Positions 16,586 through 26,236 of a DNA stretch of 44,612 nt are shown here, piece by piece. Location of the stretch: assembly GCA_028571885.1 (NCBI GenBank), contig JAPVVU010000001.1, forward strand, positions 1 to 44,612, given 5' to 3'. The DNA comes from Gammaproteobacteria bacterium (GTDB taxonomy: Bacteria > Pseudomonadota > Gammaproteobacteria > GRL18). Both the position numbers and the translations under genes were made by a program. The notes beneath the pieces are model-generated. The model was not told where the DNA came from, made no database searches, and worked only from the letters and a program-made list of their open reading frames with translations. How positions within the stretch are numbered: the stretch's first letter is position 1; the number at the start of each line of letters is the position of its first letter.

Positions 16586-18154
16586 ATGAGCAAAGAAATC
16601 CTTCTGGTCGTTGATGCTGTTTCACATGAACGTGGAATCGAAAAAGAAATTATTTTTGATGCCCTTGAAACTGCATTGGCCTCTGCTACTAAGAAAAAAA
16701 ATAGTAAAGAGATTGATGTACGTGTCGCGATTGACCGAGAAACTGGCGACTATGAAACATTTCGACGCTGGCAGGTGCTTGATGATGAAACTGAACCCTT
16801 CGAATTTTATGACAAACAGGTTTTGTATAGCCGGATTGTTGACGATAATCCCGGCATCGCGTTCGGTGATTTTATTGAAGAACCGATGGAATCTGTAGTA
16901 TTCGGGCGTATTGCAGCCCAAACAGCAAAGCAGGTTATTGTTCAGAAAGTACGTGAAGCAGAACGAAAGAAAGTAGCTGATGAATATCAGGAGCGAATTG
17001 GTGAATTAATTTCTGGCGTTGTTAAGCGTATTGAACGCGGCAATGTGATTGTTGATATCGGTAACAATATTGATGCCGTAATCAAAAGGGAAGATATGAT
17101 ACTCAGAGAACCGGTACGAAATGGTGACCGAATCAAAGGGTACCTCTATGAAGCCGTGAATCAAAGCAGAGGTCCGCAATTAAGCTTAAGTCGAATTTCT
17201 TCTGAGTATCTTATTGAATTATTTAAAATTGAAGTGCCGGAAATTGGTGAAGGTTTAATTATAATTCACAAAGCAGCACGCGATCCCGGTTTGCGTGCCA
17301 AGATTGCCGTTGAGGCACTTGATGATCGCATTGATCCGGTCGGTGCCTGTGTCGGCATGCGTGGTTCACGTGTTCAGGTTGTTTCAAATGAACTGGCTGG
17401 AGAAAGAGTTGATATTATTCTCTGGGATGAAAATGCTGCTCAGTTTGTCATTAATGCAATGTCTCCGGCCGAAGTGAAGTCGATTGTTGTGGATGAAGAA
17501 AGCAACTCAATGGATATTGCTGTTGATGAATCACAGCTCTCTCAGGCCATTGGACGTAATGGACAAAACATTAAACTAGCCTCTCAACTTACAGGTTGGG
17601 ATTTGAATGTGATGACGGTTGAAGACGCTGAGAACAAAGATGAAGAAGAAACTCAGAATTTATTAAATCAATTAATAGAAGAATTAACCATTGATGAAGA
17701 TTTGGCTATTATTCTGTTGAATGAAGGATTTACCTCACTTGAGGAAGTTGCTTTTGTCCCTCTTCAGGAAATGTTAGATATTGAAGATCTTGATGAAGAA
17801 ACTGTAATGGCCTTGAGGGAACGGGCGAAAGATGTCCTTCTAACTAAAGCTATATCGGCTGAAGAGCAATTAGGTGATTCTGAGCCTGCAGCTGATCTAC
17901 TGGCAATGGAAGGTATGAATGAACAACTGGCTCATCAATTAGCATCAAGAAATATTATTACCATGGAAGATCTGGCTGAACAGTCAGTCGATGATTTGCT
18001 GGAAATACAAGCGATGGATGAAAAACAGGCTGCAGAACTGATTATGACGGCAAGAGCACCCTGGTTTGCAGAAGCTGAAGCTGCTGAAAAAGCAACTGAT
18101 GAAAAAGCAACTGATGAACAACAAGCACAAACAGACACTGAAGAAAAGCAGTAA
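16586..18154 (+). CDS. nusA: Transcription termination/antitermination protein NusA
   Basis: 522 residues. Domain order: N-terminal RNA polymerase-binding domain (about 1-130), S1 domain (about 135-200, ELISGVVKRIERGNVIVDIG), two KH domains (about 205-345, with DPVGACVGMRGSRVQVV and SQAIGRNGQNIKLASQL), and two acidic helical AR repeats (about 365-490). The two C-terminal repeats are typical of gammaproteobacterial NusA. The extreme C-terminus is extended by about 25 residues and contains a perfect 15-bp tandem duplication (18086-18115) encoding EKATD twice. It modulates pausing, termination and antitermination. It lies between rimP and infB as in most Gammaproteobacteria. Confidence 0.97.
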   Translation: MSKEILLVVDAVSHERGIEKEIIFDALETALASATKKKNSKEIDVRVAIDRETGDYETFRRWQVLDDETEPFEFYDKQVLYSRIVDDNPGIAFGDFIEEPMESVVFGRIAAQTAKQVIVQKVREAERKKVADEYQERIGELISGVVKRIERGNVIVDIGNNIDAVIKREDMILREPVRNGDRIKGYLYEAVNQSRGPQLSLSRISSEYLIELFKIEVPEIGEGLIIIHKAARDPGLRAKIAVEALDDRIDPVGACVGMRGSRVQVVSNELAGERVDIILWDENAAQFVINAMSPAEVKSIVVDEESNSMDIAVDESQLSQAIGRNGQNIKLASQLTGWDLNVMTVEDAENKDEEETQNLLNQLIEELTIDEDLAIILLNEGFTSLEEVAFVPLQEMLDIEDLDEETVMALRERAKDVLLTKAISAEEQLGDSEPAADLLAMEGMNEQLAHQLASRNIITMEDLAEQSVDDLLEIQAMDEKQAAELIMTARAPWFAEAEAAEKATDEKATDEQQAQTDTEEKQ

Positions 18155-18177
18155 CATAGGGCGAGGAGATTTATATA

Positions 18178-20748
18178 ATGTCAGAAACAAAGGTTGCACA
18201 ATTTGCCGAAACCATAGGCACGCCCGTTGAACGTCTTATTGAACAGATGCACAGTGCTGGTATAACGGTTGATGGCGCTGAGTCATTTATTAGTGATGAT
18301 CAAAAACAGAAATTACTAGGATATTTGCGCGATAAGCATGGTTCAGTGAGCAAGGCTTCGCCGAACAAAATTATCTTGAAACGAAAAACAACGAGTGAAT
18401 TAACTTCGGTTTCAAGCACTAGCAGAACAAGTAGTAAAGTAAAAGTAGAAGTTAGAAAAAAAAGGACTTATGTGAAAAAAAGTGCTTTGGATGAAAAAGT
18501 ACCCTCAGCTGATGCCGAATTATTAGAAGCACGTCGTATTGCACAAGATGCTAAGGCTCAACAAGAAAAAGAAGCTCAGACTAAAAAAGAAGCTGACTTA
18601 CAAGTACAAGAAATTGAAGAACAGGCAAAACAGGACGAAGTAAAAAAACGCGAAGCCGAGTTGGCTGAACAGGAAGCCGGGGTAAAAGCAGCACAAGATA
18701 AAATAACTGAAACACGAGAAATCGAGCATCTTGCCAGAAAACAGACAAAGCCGATTCTTAAAGAAGCACCAAGAACTGCAGATAAGTCAAAAGTCGCTGT
18801 AGATAAAATCACTACAGCTAAAAAGAGACATCCTGACAAAGCTAAATTTGTTGCACCCAAAGATGCCCCAAAGAAAGGTGCTGCTGCGAATAAACAACGC
18901 AAAGGTCGATTTGCAACTACCTCGCGTAATAAAAAGAAACGCTTCAATAAGCCTGAAATTGAGACTCAACACGCATTTGAAATGCCGACAGAAATTAAAG
19001 TGATGGATGTTGCTATTCCAGAAACCATCAAAGTCGGTGATTTGGCACAAAAAATGTCAGTCAAAGCCGGTGAAGTTATTAAAATTATGATGAATATGGG
19101 CAGCATGGTGACGATAAACCAGATGCTTGATCAGGAAACAGCCTCTATTGTAATTGAAGAAATGGGCCATAAACCTATTCTTATGAAAGAGGAAGAGATT
19201 GAAGATGAACTTATGGAAGAGCATGTAGAAGGTGAGAAAGCACCACGTGCGCCGGTTGTTACCATTATGGGTCATGTTGATCATGGTAAAACGTCTTTAC
19301 TTGATTACATACGTGAATCTAAAGTGGCTGATAGTGAAGCGGGTGGCATTACTCAGCATATTGGTGCTTATCATGTAGAGACTGCGAAAGGCATGATTTC
19401 CTTTCTGGACACACCAGGACACGCGGCATTTACTTCAATGCGTTCACGTGGTGCTAATGCAACTGATATTGTTATTGTTGTTGTCGCAGCTGATGATGGT
19501 GTAATGCCGCAAACAAAAGAGGCTGTTCAGCACGCTAAGGCTGCTGATGTACCCATTATTGTTGCCGTGAATAAAATTGATAAAGAAGATTCCGATCCAG
19601 AACGTGTTAAAAATGAATTATCTGCACTTGATGTAATACCTGAAGATTGGGGCGGTGATGTCATGTTCATGCCTGTTTCTGCTAAAACTGGACAAGGTAT
19701 TGACGATTTACTGGATGCTATTTCAGTGACAGCTGAAATGATGGAACTCAAGGCAGTTCCTGATGGTCCTGCCAAAGGGATTGTTATTGAATCTCGTCTT
19801 GATAAAGGGCGAGGTACTGTTGCTACTATTTTGGTTCAAAGTGGTCTGTTAAATAAAGGTGACATGATTATTGCGGGTCAGGATTATGGTCGTATCCGTG
19901 CAATGATGGATGAAGATGGCAATGTAATACAATCGGCAGGTCCTTCAATCCCTGTAGAAGTACTTGGTTTATCCGGTACTCCAACAGCAGGTTCAGAAAT
20001 GCTTGTTGTTAAAAATGAACGTAAAGCCCGAGAAGTTGCCCTGTTCCGTCAGGGGAAATATCGCGATATCAAACTGGCCAGACAACAGGCTGCCAAACTG
20101 GAAAATATGTTCACCAAAATGGAAAGCGGCCATGTACAAACCTTAAATATTGTATTAAAAGCAGATGTTCAGGGTTCAGTTGAAGCCATTTCTGATGCGT
20201 TAAAGAAACTTTCCACGGATGAAATTAAAGTTAATATTGTTTCTGATGGCGTAGGTGGTATCAACGAATCTGATGCGCAGCTGGCAGTTGCATCAAATGC
20301 TGTTGTTATTGGTTTTAATGTTCGTGCCGATGCATCAGCCAAGAAAATCATTGAAAATGAAGCAGTTGATCTTCATTATTATAGTGTGATTTATGATATT
20401 CTTGATGAAATCACCACATCAATGACCGGTATGCTGGCACCGGAATTTAAAGATGTCATCATGGGATTGGCCGAGGTCAGGGATGTCTTCCGTTCACCAA
20501 AACTGGGCGCTATTGCTGGTTGTATGGTAGTCGATGGCCCCCTTAAGCGTAATAGTCCAATTCGTGTATTACGAGAAAATGTCGTTATATACGAAGGTGA
20601 ACTTGAGTCTTTACGTCGTTTTAAAGATGATGTTCAGGAAGTTAAATCCGGTATGGAATGCGGTATCGGGGTGAAAAACTATAATGACGTTAAAGCGGGT
20701 GATCAAATTGAAGTCTATGAACGAGTTCAAGTAAAAAGGACACTATAA
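18178..20748 (+). CDS. infB: Translation initiation factor IF-2
   Basis: 856 residues. The N-terminus (about 1-50, AQFAETIGTPVERLIEQMHSAG) is the IF2 N-domain, followed by a charged Lys/Glu/Ala linker of about 220 residues that is typical of long IF-2 forms. The G domain has GHVDHGKTSLLD, DTPGHAAF and NKIDKEDSD. Domains II-IV follow, ending in VYERVQVKRTL. The protein delivers initiator tRNA to the 30S subunit and promotes subunit joining. An AGGAG-type site (GAGGAG, 18162-18167) precedes the ATG. rbfA starts 2 bp after the stop. Confidence 0.98.
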   Translation: MSETKVAQFAETIGTPVERLIEQMHSAGITVDGAESFISDDQKQKLLGYLRDKHGSVSKASPNKIILKRKTTSELTSVSSTSRTSSKVKVEVRKKRTYVKKSALDEKVPSADAELLEARRIAQDAKAQQEKEAQTKKEADLQVQEIEEQAKQDEVKKREAELAEQEAGVKAAQDKITETREIEHLARKQTKPILKEAPRTADKSKVAVDKITTAKKRHPDKAKFVAPKDAPKKGAAANKQRKGRFATTSRNKKKRFNKPEIETQHAFEMPTEIKVMDVAIPETIKVGDLAQKMSVKAGEVIKIMMNMGSMVTINQMLDQETASIVIEEMGHKPILMKEEEIEDELMEEHVEGEKAPRAPVVTIMGHVDHGKTSLLDYIRESKVADSEAGGITQHIGAYHVETAKGMISFLDTPGHAAFTSMRSRGANATDIVIVVVAADDGVMPQTKEAVQHAKAADVPIIVAVNKIDKEDSDPERVKNELSALDVIPEDWGGDVMFMPVSAKTGQGIDDLLDAISVTAEMMELKAVPDGPAKGIVIESRLDKGRGTVATILVQSGLLNKGDMIIAGQDYGRIRAMMDEDGNVIQSAGPSIPVEVLGLSGTPTAGSEMLVVKNERKAREVALFRQGKYRDIKLARQQAAKLENMFTKMESGHVQTLNIVLKADVQGSVEAISDALKKLSTDEIKVNIVSDGVGGINESDAQLAVASNAVVIGFNVRADASAKKIIENEAVDLHYYSVIYDILDEITTSMTGMLAPEFKDVIMGLAEVRDVFRSPKLGAIAGCMVVDGPLKRNSPIRVLRENVVIYEGELESLRRFKDDVQEVKSGMECGIGVKNYNDVKAGDQIEVYERVQVKRTL

Positions 20749-20750
20749 AG

Positions 20751-21176
20751 ATGCCTGCTGATTTTAGCCGAAGTCGCAGAGTCGGTGAATTAATCCAGCG
20801 TGAACTAGCGACAATGTTAACGAGGGATGTAAAAGACCCTCGTCTGGCATTCGTTTCAATTACTGCAGTTGATGTTACTCGTGACCTGAGTTTGGCAAAA
20901 GTATTTTATACAGTTATTAATGCTGATATAGATAACAAAAATCATGGCAGTAAGAAGCAGAGTGAAGATAAAGAAAAAGTTCGTGAAGGGTTAAATAAAG
21001 CATCTGGATTTCTGCGCTATGAGTTAGGGCAGCGAATCAAACTTCGAATAGTTCCTCGTTTAGAATTTAAATACGATGAATCTGTACTTCATGGCGCTCA
21101 ACTGACACAGTTGATTGATAGTGCAATTGCTGATGATGAAGATCGTTCTCATGATAAACCCGCTAAAAAAACCTAA
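20751..21176 (+). CDS. rbfA: Ribosome-binding factor A
   Basis: 141 residues. The KH-type fold is recognised by SRRVGELIQRELATMLTRDVKDPRLAFVSITAV, DLSLAKVFYTV and LGQRIKLRIVPRLEFKYDESV. RbfA binds the 30S subunit near the 16S rRNA 5' helix during late maturation and cold adaptation. A short lysine-rich insertion (NKNHGSKKQSEDKEK) between the beta strand and the next helix, and an acidic-basic tail, make it slightly longer than the E. coli protein. It starts 2 bp after the infB stop, so the two are probably translationally coupled. Confidence 0.95.
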   Translation: MPADFSRSRRVGELIQRELATMLTRDVKDPRLAFVSITAVDVTRDLSLAKVFYTVINADIDNKNHGSKKQSEDKEKVREGLNKASGFLRYELGQRIKLRIVPRLEFKYDESVLHGAQLTQLIDSAIADDEDRSHDKPAKKT

Positions 21177-21249
21177 GGTTTTGTGATAATTAGTATTCTA
21201 TTGCCACTTTTAACATTCCATTCTTTATATTAATACTCAAGGTAAATAA

Positions 21250-22209
21250 ATGGCACGGAGAAAAAAGGGCCGTCCTGTCAATGGTATTCTGGTACTTGAT
21301 AAACCCACTGGAATCACATCAAATAAAGCGCTACAAAAAGTAAAACGTTTATTTAATGCTCAAAAAGCCGGTCATACTGGTAGTCTTGATCCGCTTGCCA
21401 CAGGTGTTTTGCCCATATGTCTGGGTGAAGCAACCAAAGTTTCACATTATTTACTTGATGCCGATAAACGCTACCGGGCAAAATGTATTTTAGGTATTGT
21501 GACGACAACCGGGGATTCTGATGGTGATGCCATCGAACAGAAACCTGTACCTCAAATAAATAAAAGTGATTTATTGACTTTATTATCATCATTTGAAGGT
21601 CTTCAAAAGCAAACTCCTCCAATGTATTCTGCCCTTAAACATAATGGCCGTCCATTATATGAATATGCTAGAAAGGGCATAGAAATTGAACGTAAATCAC
21701 GTCAAATAACCATATATAACATAACATTACTGGACTTTTCAGTAAAAAATAAATTCATAGAAATTGAAGTCCAATGTTCAAAAGGCACATATATTCGTAC
21801 GTTATGCGAAGACATCGGTCATAAAATCGGGTGTGGTGCTCATATCAGTGAATTGCGGCGTATTGATTCCGGACCATTTTTATTGTCTCAATCAATTACC
21901 ATGGATGAACTGTTTAAACGATTTGGTCCAGATGAATCATTAGACAATCCGTTAGAAAAGCCATTAAGTGAGCAGGCTTATGAAAAAATGGATCAATTAT
22001 TACTGCCCACTGATACCGCTATTCTTCAATTTCCGGCGATTAAACTCGATGAGCAGCAATATAAAAGAATACAGCATGGAATGACTATCGATATGCAGCC
22101 TGAAATTGAATCAGATAATTATCGTTTGTATTATGATAAGGCATTGATTGGATTAGGGGTTTTAGATAAAGACAAGCAATTAAAACCGAAAAGATTACTA
22201 TTTTTATAA
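21250..22209 (+). CDS. truB: tRNA pseudouridine(55) synthase
   Basis: 319 residues. The catalytic motif AGHTGSLDPLATGVLPICLGEATK contains the essential aspartate (in SLDPLA), and NGILVLDKPTGITSN, YRAKCILGIVTTTGDSDGD and CSKGTYIRTLCEDIG complete the family signature. The C-terminal part forms the substrate-binding extension (about 245-319). TruB makes pseudouridine 55 in the T-loop of tRNAs and acts as a tRNA chaperone. Its position between rbfA and rpsO is conserved. About 70 bp separates it from rbfA. Confidence 0.97.
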   Translation: MARRKKGRPVNGILVLDKPTGITSNKALQKVKRLFNAQKAGHTGSLDPLATGVLPICLGEATKVSHYLLDADKRYRAKCILGIVTTTGDSDGDAIEQKPVPQINKSDLLTLLSSFEGLQKQTPPMYSALKHNGRPLYEYARKGIEIERKSRQITIYNITLLDFSVKNKFIEIEVQCSKGTYIRTLCEDIGHKIGCGAHISELRRIDSGPFLLSQSITMDELFKRFGPDESLDNPLEKPLSEQAYEKMDQLLLPTDTAILQFPAIKLDEQQYKRIQHGMTIDMQPEIESDNYRLYYDKALIGLGVLDKDKQLKPKRLLFL

Positions 22210-22259
22210 AGATAATTATCGCCTTAATACACACAGCTTAATTCAATCAGTTATATTGC

Positions 22260-22288
22260 TTGTTATAAATAAATCTAGAAGGTAAAAT
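22260..22288 (+). promoter_or_regulatory. Promoter for rpsO
   Basis: TTGTTA at 22260-22265 and TAAAAT at 22283-22288 are 17 bp apart. They lie in the 249-bp gap between truB and rpsO, where a separate rpsO promoter is known in related bacteria. The predicted leader of about 165 nt would leave room for control of rpsO translation, but I could not identify the autoregulatory structure with certainty. Confidence 0.55.
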
Positions 22289-22458
22289 ACACGCCTTGTT
22301 TGAAACTGTAATTACTTATTTTACGATTTATGATTATAAATTCTTTTAGAGTTTCATCCTTTAGTTGAGCACATTGGTTTAAATAAATAGATGGTTTAAA
22401 GAATACACACCAGCCTGTTTTATTTTTTCTGATACTTTAATGTTTTAGGAGTAAAAAA

Positions 22459-22725
22459 ATGATTTCTGTACAACAAAAAAGCGAAATAGTTAAAGAACAC
22501 AGCCGTGGGACCGATGATACGGGTTCTCCAGAAGTTCAGGTGGCATTATTAACAGCAAAGATCACAGATCTGACTGAACATTTTAAAGTTCATATACATG
22601 ATCACCATTCACGCCAGGGTCTATTAAGAATGGTAAGCAAGCGTAGAAAAATGCTTGATTATCTTAAGAAAAAAGATAGTGAGCGTTATCGTTCACTGAT
22701 CACTAAATTAGGTTTACGTAAGTAA
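22459..22725 (+). CDS. rpsO: 30S ribosomal protein S15
   Basis: 88 residues, standard length. Conserved segments: GTDDTGSPEVQVALLTAKI, LTEHFKVHIHDHHSRQGLL, and SKRRKMLDYLKKKDSERYRSLI. S15 is a primary binder of the central domain of 16S rRNA and helps nucleate 30S assembly. A strong AGGAG ribosome-binding site (22447-22451) stands a few bases before the ATG. pnp follows after 121 bp, the classical rpsO-pnp arrangement. Confidence 0.98.
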   Translation: MISVQQKSEIVKEHSRGTDDTGSPEVQVALLTAKITDLTEHFKVHIHDHHSRQGLLRMVSKRRKMLDYLKKKDSERYRSLITKLGLRK

Positions 22726-22762
22726 AACCAGTAAATTCCAAGCAATACACCTCACAATGTGA

Positions 22763-22810
22763 CTGAATTTAAATTCCCGCCGGTAGAAACCGGAAACGAT
22801 TTAAATTCAG
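22763..22810 (+). promoter_or_regulatory. pnp leader hairpin, probable RNase III processing site
   Basis: CTGAATTTAAAT (22763-22774) pairs perfectly with ATTTAAATTCAG (22799-22810); inside lies a second small stem CCGGT-AGAA-ACCGG (22780-22793). The structure sits between rpsO and pnp and has no T tract, so it is not a terminator. In E. coli, RNase III cleaves a long hairpin at the same place and PNPase then destabilises its own mRNA; the position and shape suggest the same control here. Confidence 0.6.
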
Positions 22811-22846
22811 GAGCTACTTCAGCCGAATGAACGGAGTATAAATAGC

Positions 22847-24964
22847 GTGACACCAATTACAAAAACATTTCAGTTTGGACAAGACACAGTAACTATTGAA
22901 ACAGGCGAAATTGCACGCCAGGCATCAGGTGCTGTTATGGTCACCATAGGAGGAACTTCAGTTTTTGTTACTGTCGTTGCTAAAAAAGAAGGCAGGCCTG
23001 GTGCTGATTTCTTTCCTTTAACGATTGATTATCAGGAAAAAACTTATGCCGCAGGTAAAATACCAGGTGGTTTTTTCAAGCGTGAAGGGCGTCCCAGTGA
23101 AAATGAAACTTTAGTCTCACGTTTAATTGACCGTCCTCTACGGCCATTATTTCCTAAGGGGTACTACAACGAAGTTCAGGTTATATGTACTGTTGTGTCT
23201 CTTAATCCTGATATTGACCCTGACATTCCAGCCATGATAGGTGCTTCTGCTGCTATGTCACTTGCTGATGTACCGTTTAATGGCCCGATAGGCTGTTGTC
23301 GCGTTGGCTATATCGATGGTGAATATGTACTGAATCCTGGTCGTGAGCAATTAGATGAATCGGAACTTGACTTGATTGTTGCTGGTACAGATGCCGCAGT
23401 ATTAATGGTTGAATCTGAAGCAGATGAATTAGCAGAAGAAGTAATGCTTGGTGCTGTGATGTTTGGTCATGATGAATATCATACTGTTATCACTGAAATT
23501 AATGCCTTCGTTGCTGAAGTTGGCAATACTCGTTCAGAGTATGCTGCAGCTGCAGTTGATGAAGACCTCATTAATACTGTCAATGATGAATGTGAAGCAT
23601 CAGTTGCTGAAGCATATAAAATCAGTGACAAGCTTGATCGTCTTAACAAGCTTGATGACATTCGTTCAGCATTAATTGAAAAAATAACCAGTGCAGATGA
23701 TGCTAAGTGGTCTGATAGTGATTTATCGGGTGCTTTTTATAAATTGGAGAAGAGGGTCGTACGCAGCAGTATTATTGCCGGCAATCCGCGTATCGACGGT
23801 CGTGATACTAAAACAGTACGTCCTTTACATATACGTACAGGTGTCCTGGAGCGTACTCACGGTTCAGCCTTATTTACACGCGGTGAAACTCAGGCTCTGG
23901 TTGTTACAACCCTTGGTACTGCACGTGATGCACAGATCATTGATGCCCTCGAAGGCAGTTATAAAGATTCATTTATGCTTCACTATAACTTTCCTCCCTA
24001 CAGTGTTGGTGAAACGGGTCGTGTCGGCACGCCGAAACGTCGTGAAATTGGTCATGGTCGTCTGGCGAAACGCGGTGTTGCCGCAGTTCTTCCAACAGTT
24101 GATGAATTCCCATACACCATTCGTGTTGTTTCGGAAATCACAGAGTCTAATGGTTCAAGCTCAATGGCTTCAGTCTGCGGAACCAGTTTATCTTTGATGG
24201 ATGCCGGTGTGCCTATTTCTTCTCCTGTTGCTGGCATTGCAATGGGTCTTATTAAAGAAGATGATGGTTTTGCGGTGCTTACAGATATCCTGGGTGATGA
24301 AGATCACTTAGGTGATATGGACTTTAAAGTTGCTGGTACAGAAAATGGTGTTAATGCTCTGCAAATGGACATTAAAATTGAAGGTATCACAAAAGAAATT
24401 ATGGAAATTGCATTAGCACAGGCAAAAGATGCTCGTTTGGACATCCTGAACCAGATGAATGCCGTTATTTCCAGCGCAAATACTGAAATGTCTGACTTTG
24501 CACCTCGCATTCTGACCATTCAAATCAATCCGGATAAGATTCGTGATGTCATTGGTAAGGGTGGTTCAACAATTAAAGGCCTTAGTGAAGAAACCGGCTG
24601 TAATATTGATATCAATGATGAAGGTATTGTTAAGATTTCATCAACTGATAACAGCGCTGCACAGGAATGTAAACGTCGTATTGAGGAAATCACTCAAGAC
24701 GTTGAAGTTGGAAAAATCTATAATGGTCGTGTCACCAAGATTATGGACTTCGGTGCATTTGTTACTATCATCCCAGGTAAAGATGGTCTTGTTCATATTT
24801 CACAGATTTGTGAAGAACGTGTGAATAATGTCACTGATAAATTAACTGAAGGTGAGTTTGTTGATGTTAAGGTACTTGAAATTGACAAGCAAGGACGTAT
24901 TCGACTGAGTATGAAGGCTATTGCTGCTGACGCTGCAAGTGCTGAAACTACTACAGAAGAGTAA
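22847..24964 (+). CDS. pnp: Polyribonucleotide nucleotidyltransferase (PNPase)
   Basis: 705 residues. The start is GTG at 22847, preceded by GGAG at 22833-22836. Two RNase PH-like domains (about 10-210 and 310-540) flank a helical linker; the second carries the phosphate and catalytic region (RPLHIRTGVLERTHGSALFTRGETQALV, SVGETGRVGTPKRREIGHGRLAKR, and DILGDEDHLGDMDFKVAG). A KH domain (ITKIMD is preceded by RDVIGKGGSTIKGLSEETG) and an S1 domain (VGKIYNGRVTKIMDFGAFV) complete the protein at the C-terminus. It degrades RNA 3' to 5' by phosphorolysis and is a degradosome component. Expression is probably self-limited through the leader hairpin. Confidence 0.98.
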   Translation: MTPITKTFQFGQDTVTIETGEIARQASGAVMVTIGGTSVFVTVVAKKEGRPGADFFPLTIDYQEKTYAAGKIPGGFFKREGRPSENETLVSRLIDRPLRPLFPKGYYNEVQVICTVVSLNPDIDPDIPAMIGASAAMSLADVPFNGPIGCCRVGYIDGEYVLNPGREQLDESELDLIVAGTDAAVLMVESEADELAEEVMLGAVMFGHDEYHTVITEINAFVAEVGNTRSEYAAAAVDEDLINTVNDECEASVAEAYKISDKLDRLNKLDDIRSALIEKITSADDAKWSDSDLSGAFYKLEKRVVRSSIIAGNPRIDGRDTKTVRPLHIRTGVLERTHGSALFTRGETQALVVTTLGTARDAQIIDALEGSYKDSFMLHYNFPPYSVGETGRVGTPKRREIGHGRLAKRGVAAVLPTVDEFPYTIRVVSEITESNGSSSMASVCGTSLSLMDAGVPISSPVAGIAMGLIKEDDGFAVLTDILGDEDHLGDMDFKVAGTENGVNALQMDIKIEGITKEIMEIALAQAKDARLDILNQMNAVISSANTEMSDFAPRILTIQINPDKIRDVIGKGGSTIKGLSEETGCNIDINDEGIVKISSTDNSAAQECKRRIEEITQDVEVGKIYNGRVTKIMDFGAFVTIIPGKDGLVHISQICEERVNNVTDKLTEGEFVDVKVLEIDKQGRIRLSMKAIAADAASAETTTEE

Positions 24965-24977
24965 TCCCAGTTCCAAC

Positions 24978-25021
24978 TTTTACTATCAGCGTCTTTGGCG
25001 TTGATAGTAAAAGACCTTTTC
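24978..25021 (+). terminator. Intrinsic terminator after pnp
   Basis: TTTTACTATCA (24978-24988) pairs with TGATAGTAAAA (25002-25012). The stem extends three more pairs inward, including one G-U, around a loop at 24992-24998. A short T-rich run follows (25017-25022). It begins 13 bp after the pnp stop and closes the ribosomal operon. Confidence 0.75.
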
Positions 25022-25121
25022 TACAATTGTTCTACTCTCCACGCTTTTTATACACATATACACGTTACATTCCTTTTTAATTTTTCTTTAAAAGTTTTCT
25101 ATTAAATGTTGATATTTTTCT

Positions 25122-25148
25122 AATATACGTCTTTACTATTACGTATAT
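25122..25148. promoter_or_regulatory. Dyad upstream of the first kinase gene
   Basis: ATATACGT (25123-25130) and ACGTATAT (25141-25148) form a perfect 8-bp inverted repeat with a 10-bp spacer, 33 bp before the kinase start. The size fits a dimeric regulator binding across two successive faces of the helix, and it may cover the promoter. TTGATA at 25109-25114 is a possible -35 box, but no good -10 box follows at proper spacing. Confidence 0.4.
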
Positions 25149-25180
25149 ATTTTCAACCTAAGGTTATAGTTTATATTATT

Positions 25181-26164
25181 ATGAGTGTTATTAATGGTTA
25201 TAAAATTCAGGGCATTCTCGCAAAAGGAGGAATGGCAACTATCTATATTGCTGTGCAGGAATCTCTAAAACGTCAGGTTGCACTCAAAATTTTAGATCCT
25301 AAGCTTGATGCTAAGATACTTGATCTTTTTTTAGAGGAGAGTCGTATTATTGCTTCTCTTAAACATCCAAATATTATTCCGGTTTTTGATGTTGGTAGAG
25401 TTGGTATTCACTTTTATCATGCTATGGAATATTTAGAAGGTGGAGATCTTGAAGCACGATTATCTGAAGGTGTTAGCAGAAATACTGCCCTGGAAATTAC
25501 TCTTGAATTAGCAGATGCGCTTTATCTGGTACACAGTAAGGGAATTATTCATGGAGACATAAAGCCCGCTAATGTTGTTTTTCGAAGTGATGATTGCCCT
25601 GTATTAACAGATTTCGGCATATCGAAACGGACGGATGTTTCTGAAACAGCGAATTCACAATCACAAGAAATTCTCGCCAGTCCCAGCTATGCAAGTCCTG
25701 AAATTATGCAAGGTCAAAAATTCAACCAGAAAGTTGATATCTATAGTCTTGGAGTCATGTTATATGAAATGCTGGTAGGGGAAAAACCTTATACTGGTTC
25801 AACACATGCTGAACTTGTTGCTAATAGTATTCAGCAACCGATTCCATTACTGCCTGTGACACTTAAACCGTTACAACCACTCATTGATCACATGCTGGCT
25901 AAAGATCAGGTTGATCGTATTGGTGATGCACGTATGATTTCAAGATATATTAAAAAATATCTGCGAGATCATCCCGATGATAAGAAAAACATACCAGAAA
26001 ATAACCCGAATCTTGAAGCGGACAACAGTGGTGATGTTGTTTTAGAATATGTCTCTAATTCTAAGAACCATATCACAATCAACCCATCTAAGACTCTGAT
26101 ACCTCTACTTATTGTACTTTTTTCTGTTATAGTTGCAGCTTCAGTCTGGTTCTTTGTAATTTAG
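25181..26164 (+). CDS. Membrane-anchored Ser/Thr protein kinase (first of tandem pair)
   Basis: 327 residues. A Hanks-type kinase domain occupies about 7-265: glycine loop GILAKGGMATIY, K36 in VALKIL, E in LEESRII, catalytic loop HGDIKPAN (H124, D126, K128, N131), metal-binding DFG at 144-146, and YASPEIMQG. HGD instead of HRD makes it a non-RD kinase, which is usually not dependent on activation-loop phosphorylation. One membrane helix closes the protein (about 305-327), with nothing after it, so the kinase is cytoplasmic and tail-anchored. It is followed by a paralogous kinase and an FHA protein, together a phosphosignalling module. Targets are unknown. Confidence 0.93.
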   Translation: MSVINGYKIQGILAKGGMATIYIAVQESLKRQVALKILDPKLDAKILDLFLEESRIIASLKHPNIIPVFDVGRVGIHFYHAMEYLEGGDLEARLSEGVSRNTALEITLELADALYLVHSKGIIHGDIKPANVVFRSDDCPVLTDFGISKRTDVSETANSQSQEILASPSYASPEIMQGQKFNQKVDIYSLGVMLYEMLVGEKPYTGSTHAELVANSIQQPIPLLPVTLKPLQPLIDHMLAKDQVDRIGDARMISRYIKKYLRDHPDDKKNIPENNPNLEADNSGDVVLEYVSNSKNHITINPSKTLIPLLIVLFSVIVAASVWFFVI

Positions 26165-26236
26165 TCTATGGTTTATTGGTTGTGATTTTATCAATTATAT
26201 AGAAACCTTTTTATTTGGAGATAATTTTAATATTTC

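Noticed and set aside
23691..24197. 168-codon plus-strand frame inside pnp
   Set aside because: It overlaps the catalytic core of PNPase in another frame; composition is that of a shifted frame and no domain is recognisable.
26165..26236. FNR-like site (TGATTTTATCA) between the kinase genes
   Set aside because: Half-sites are spaced by three bases rather than four and the outer T is absent on one side, so it does not match the consensus.
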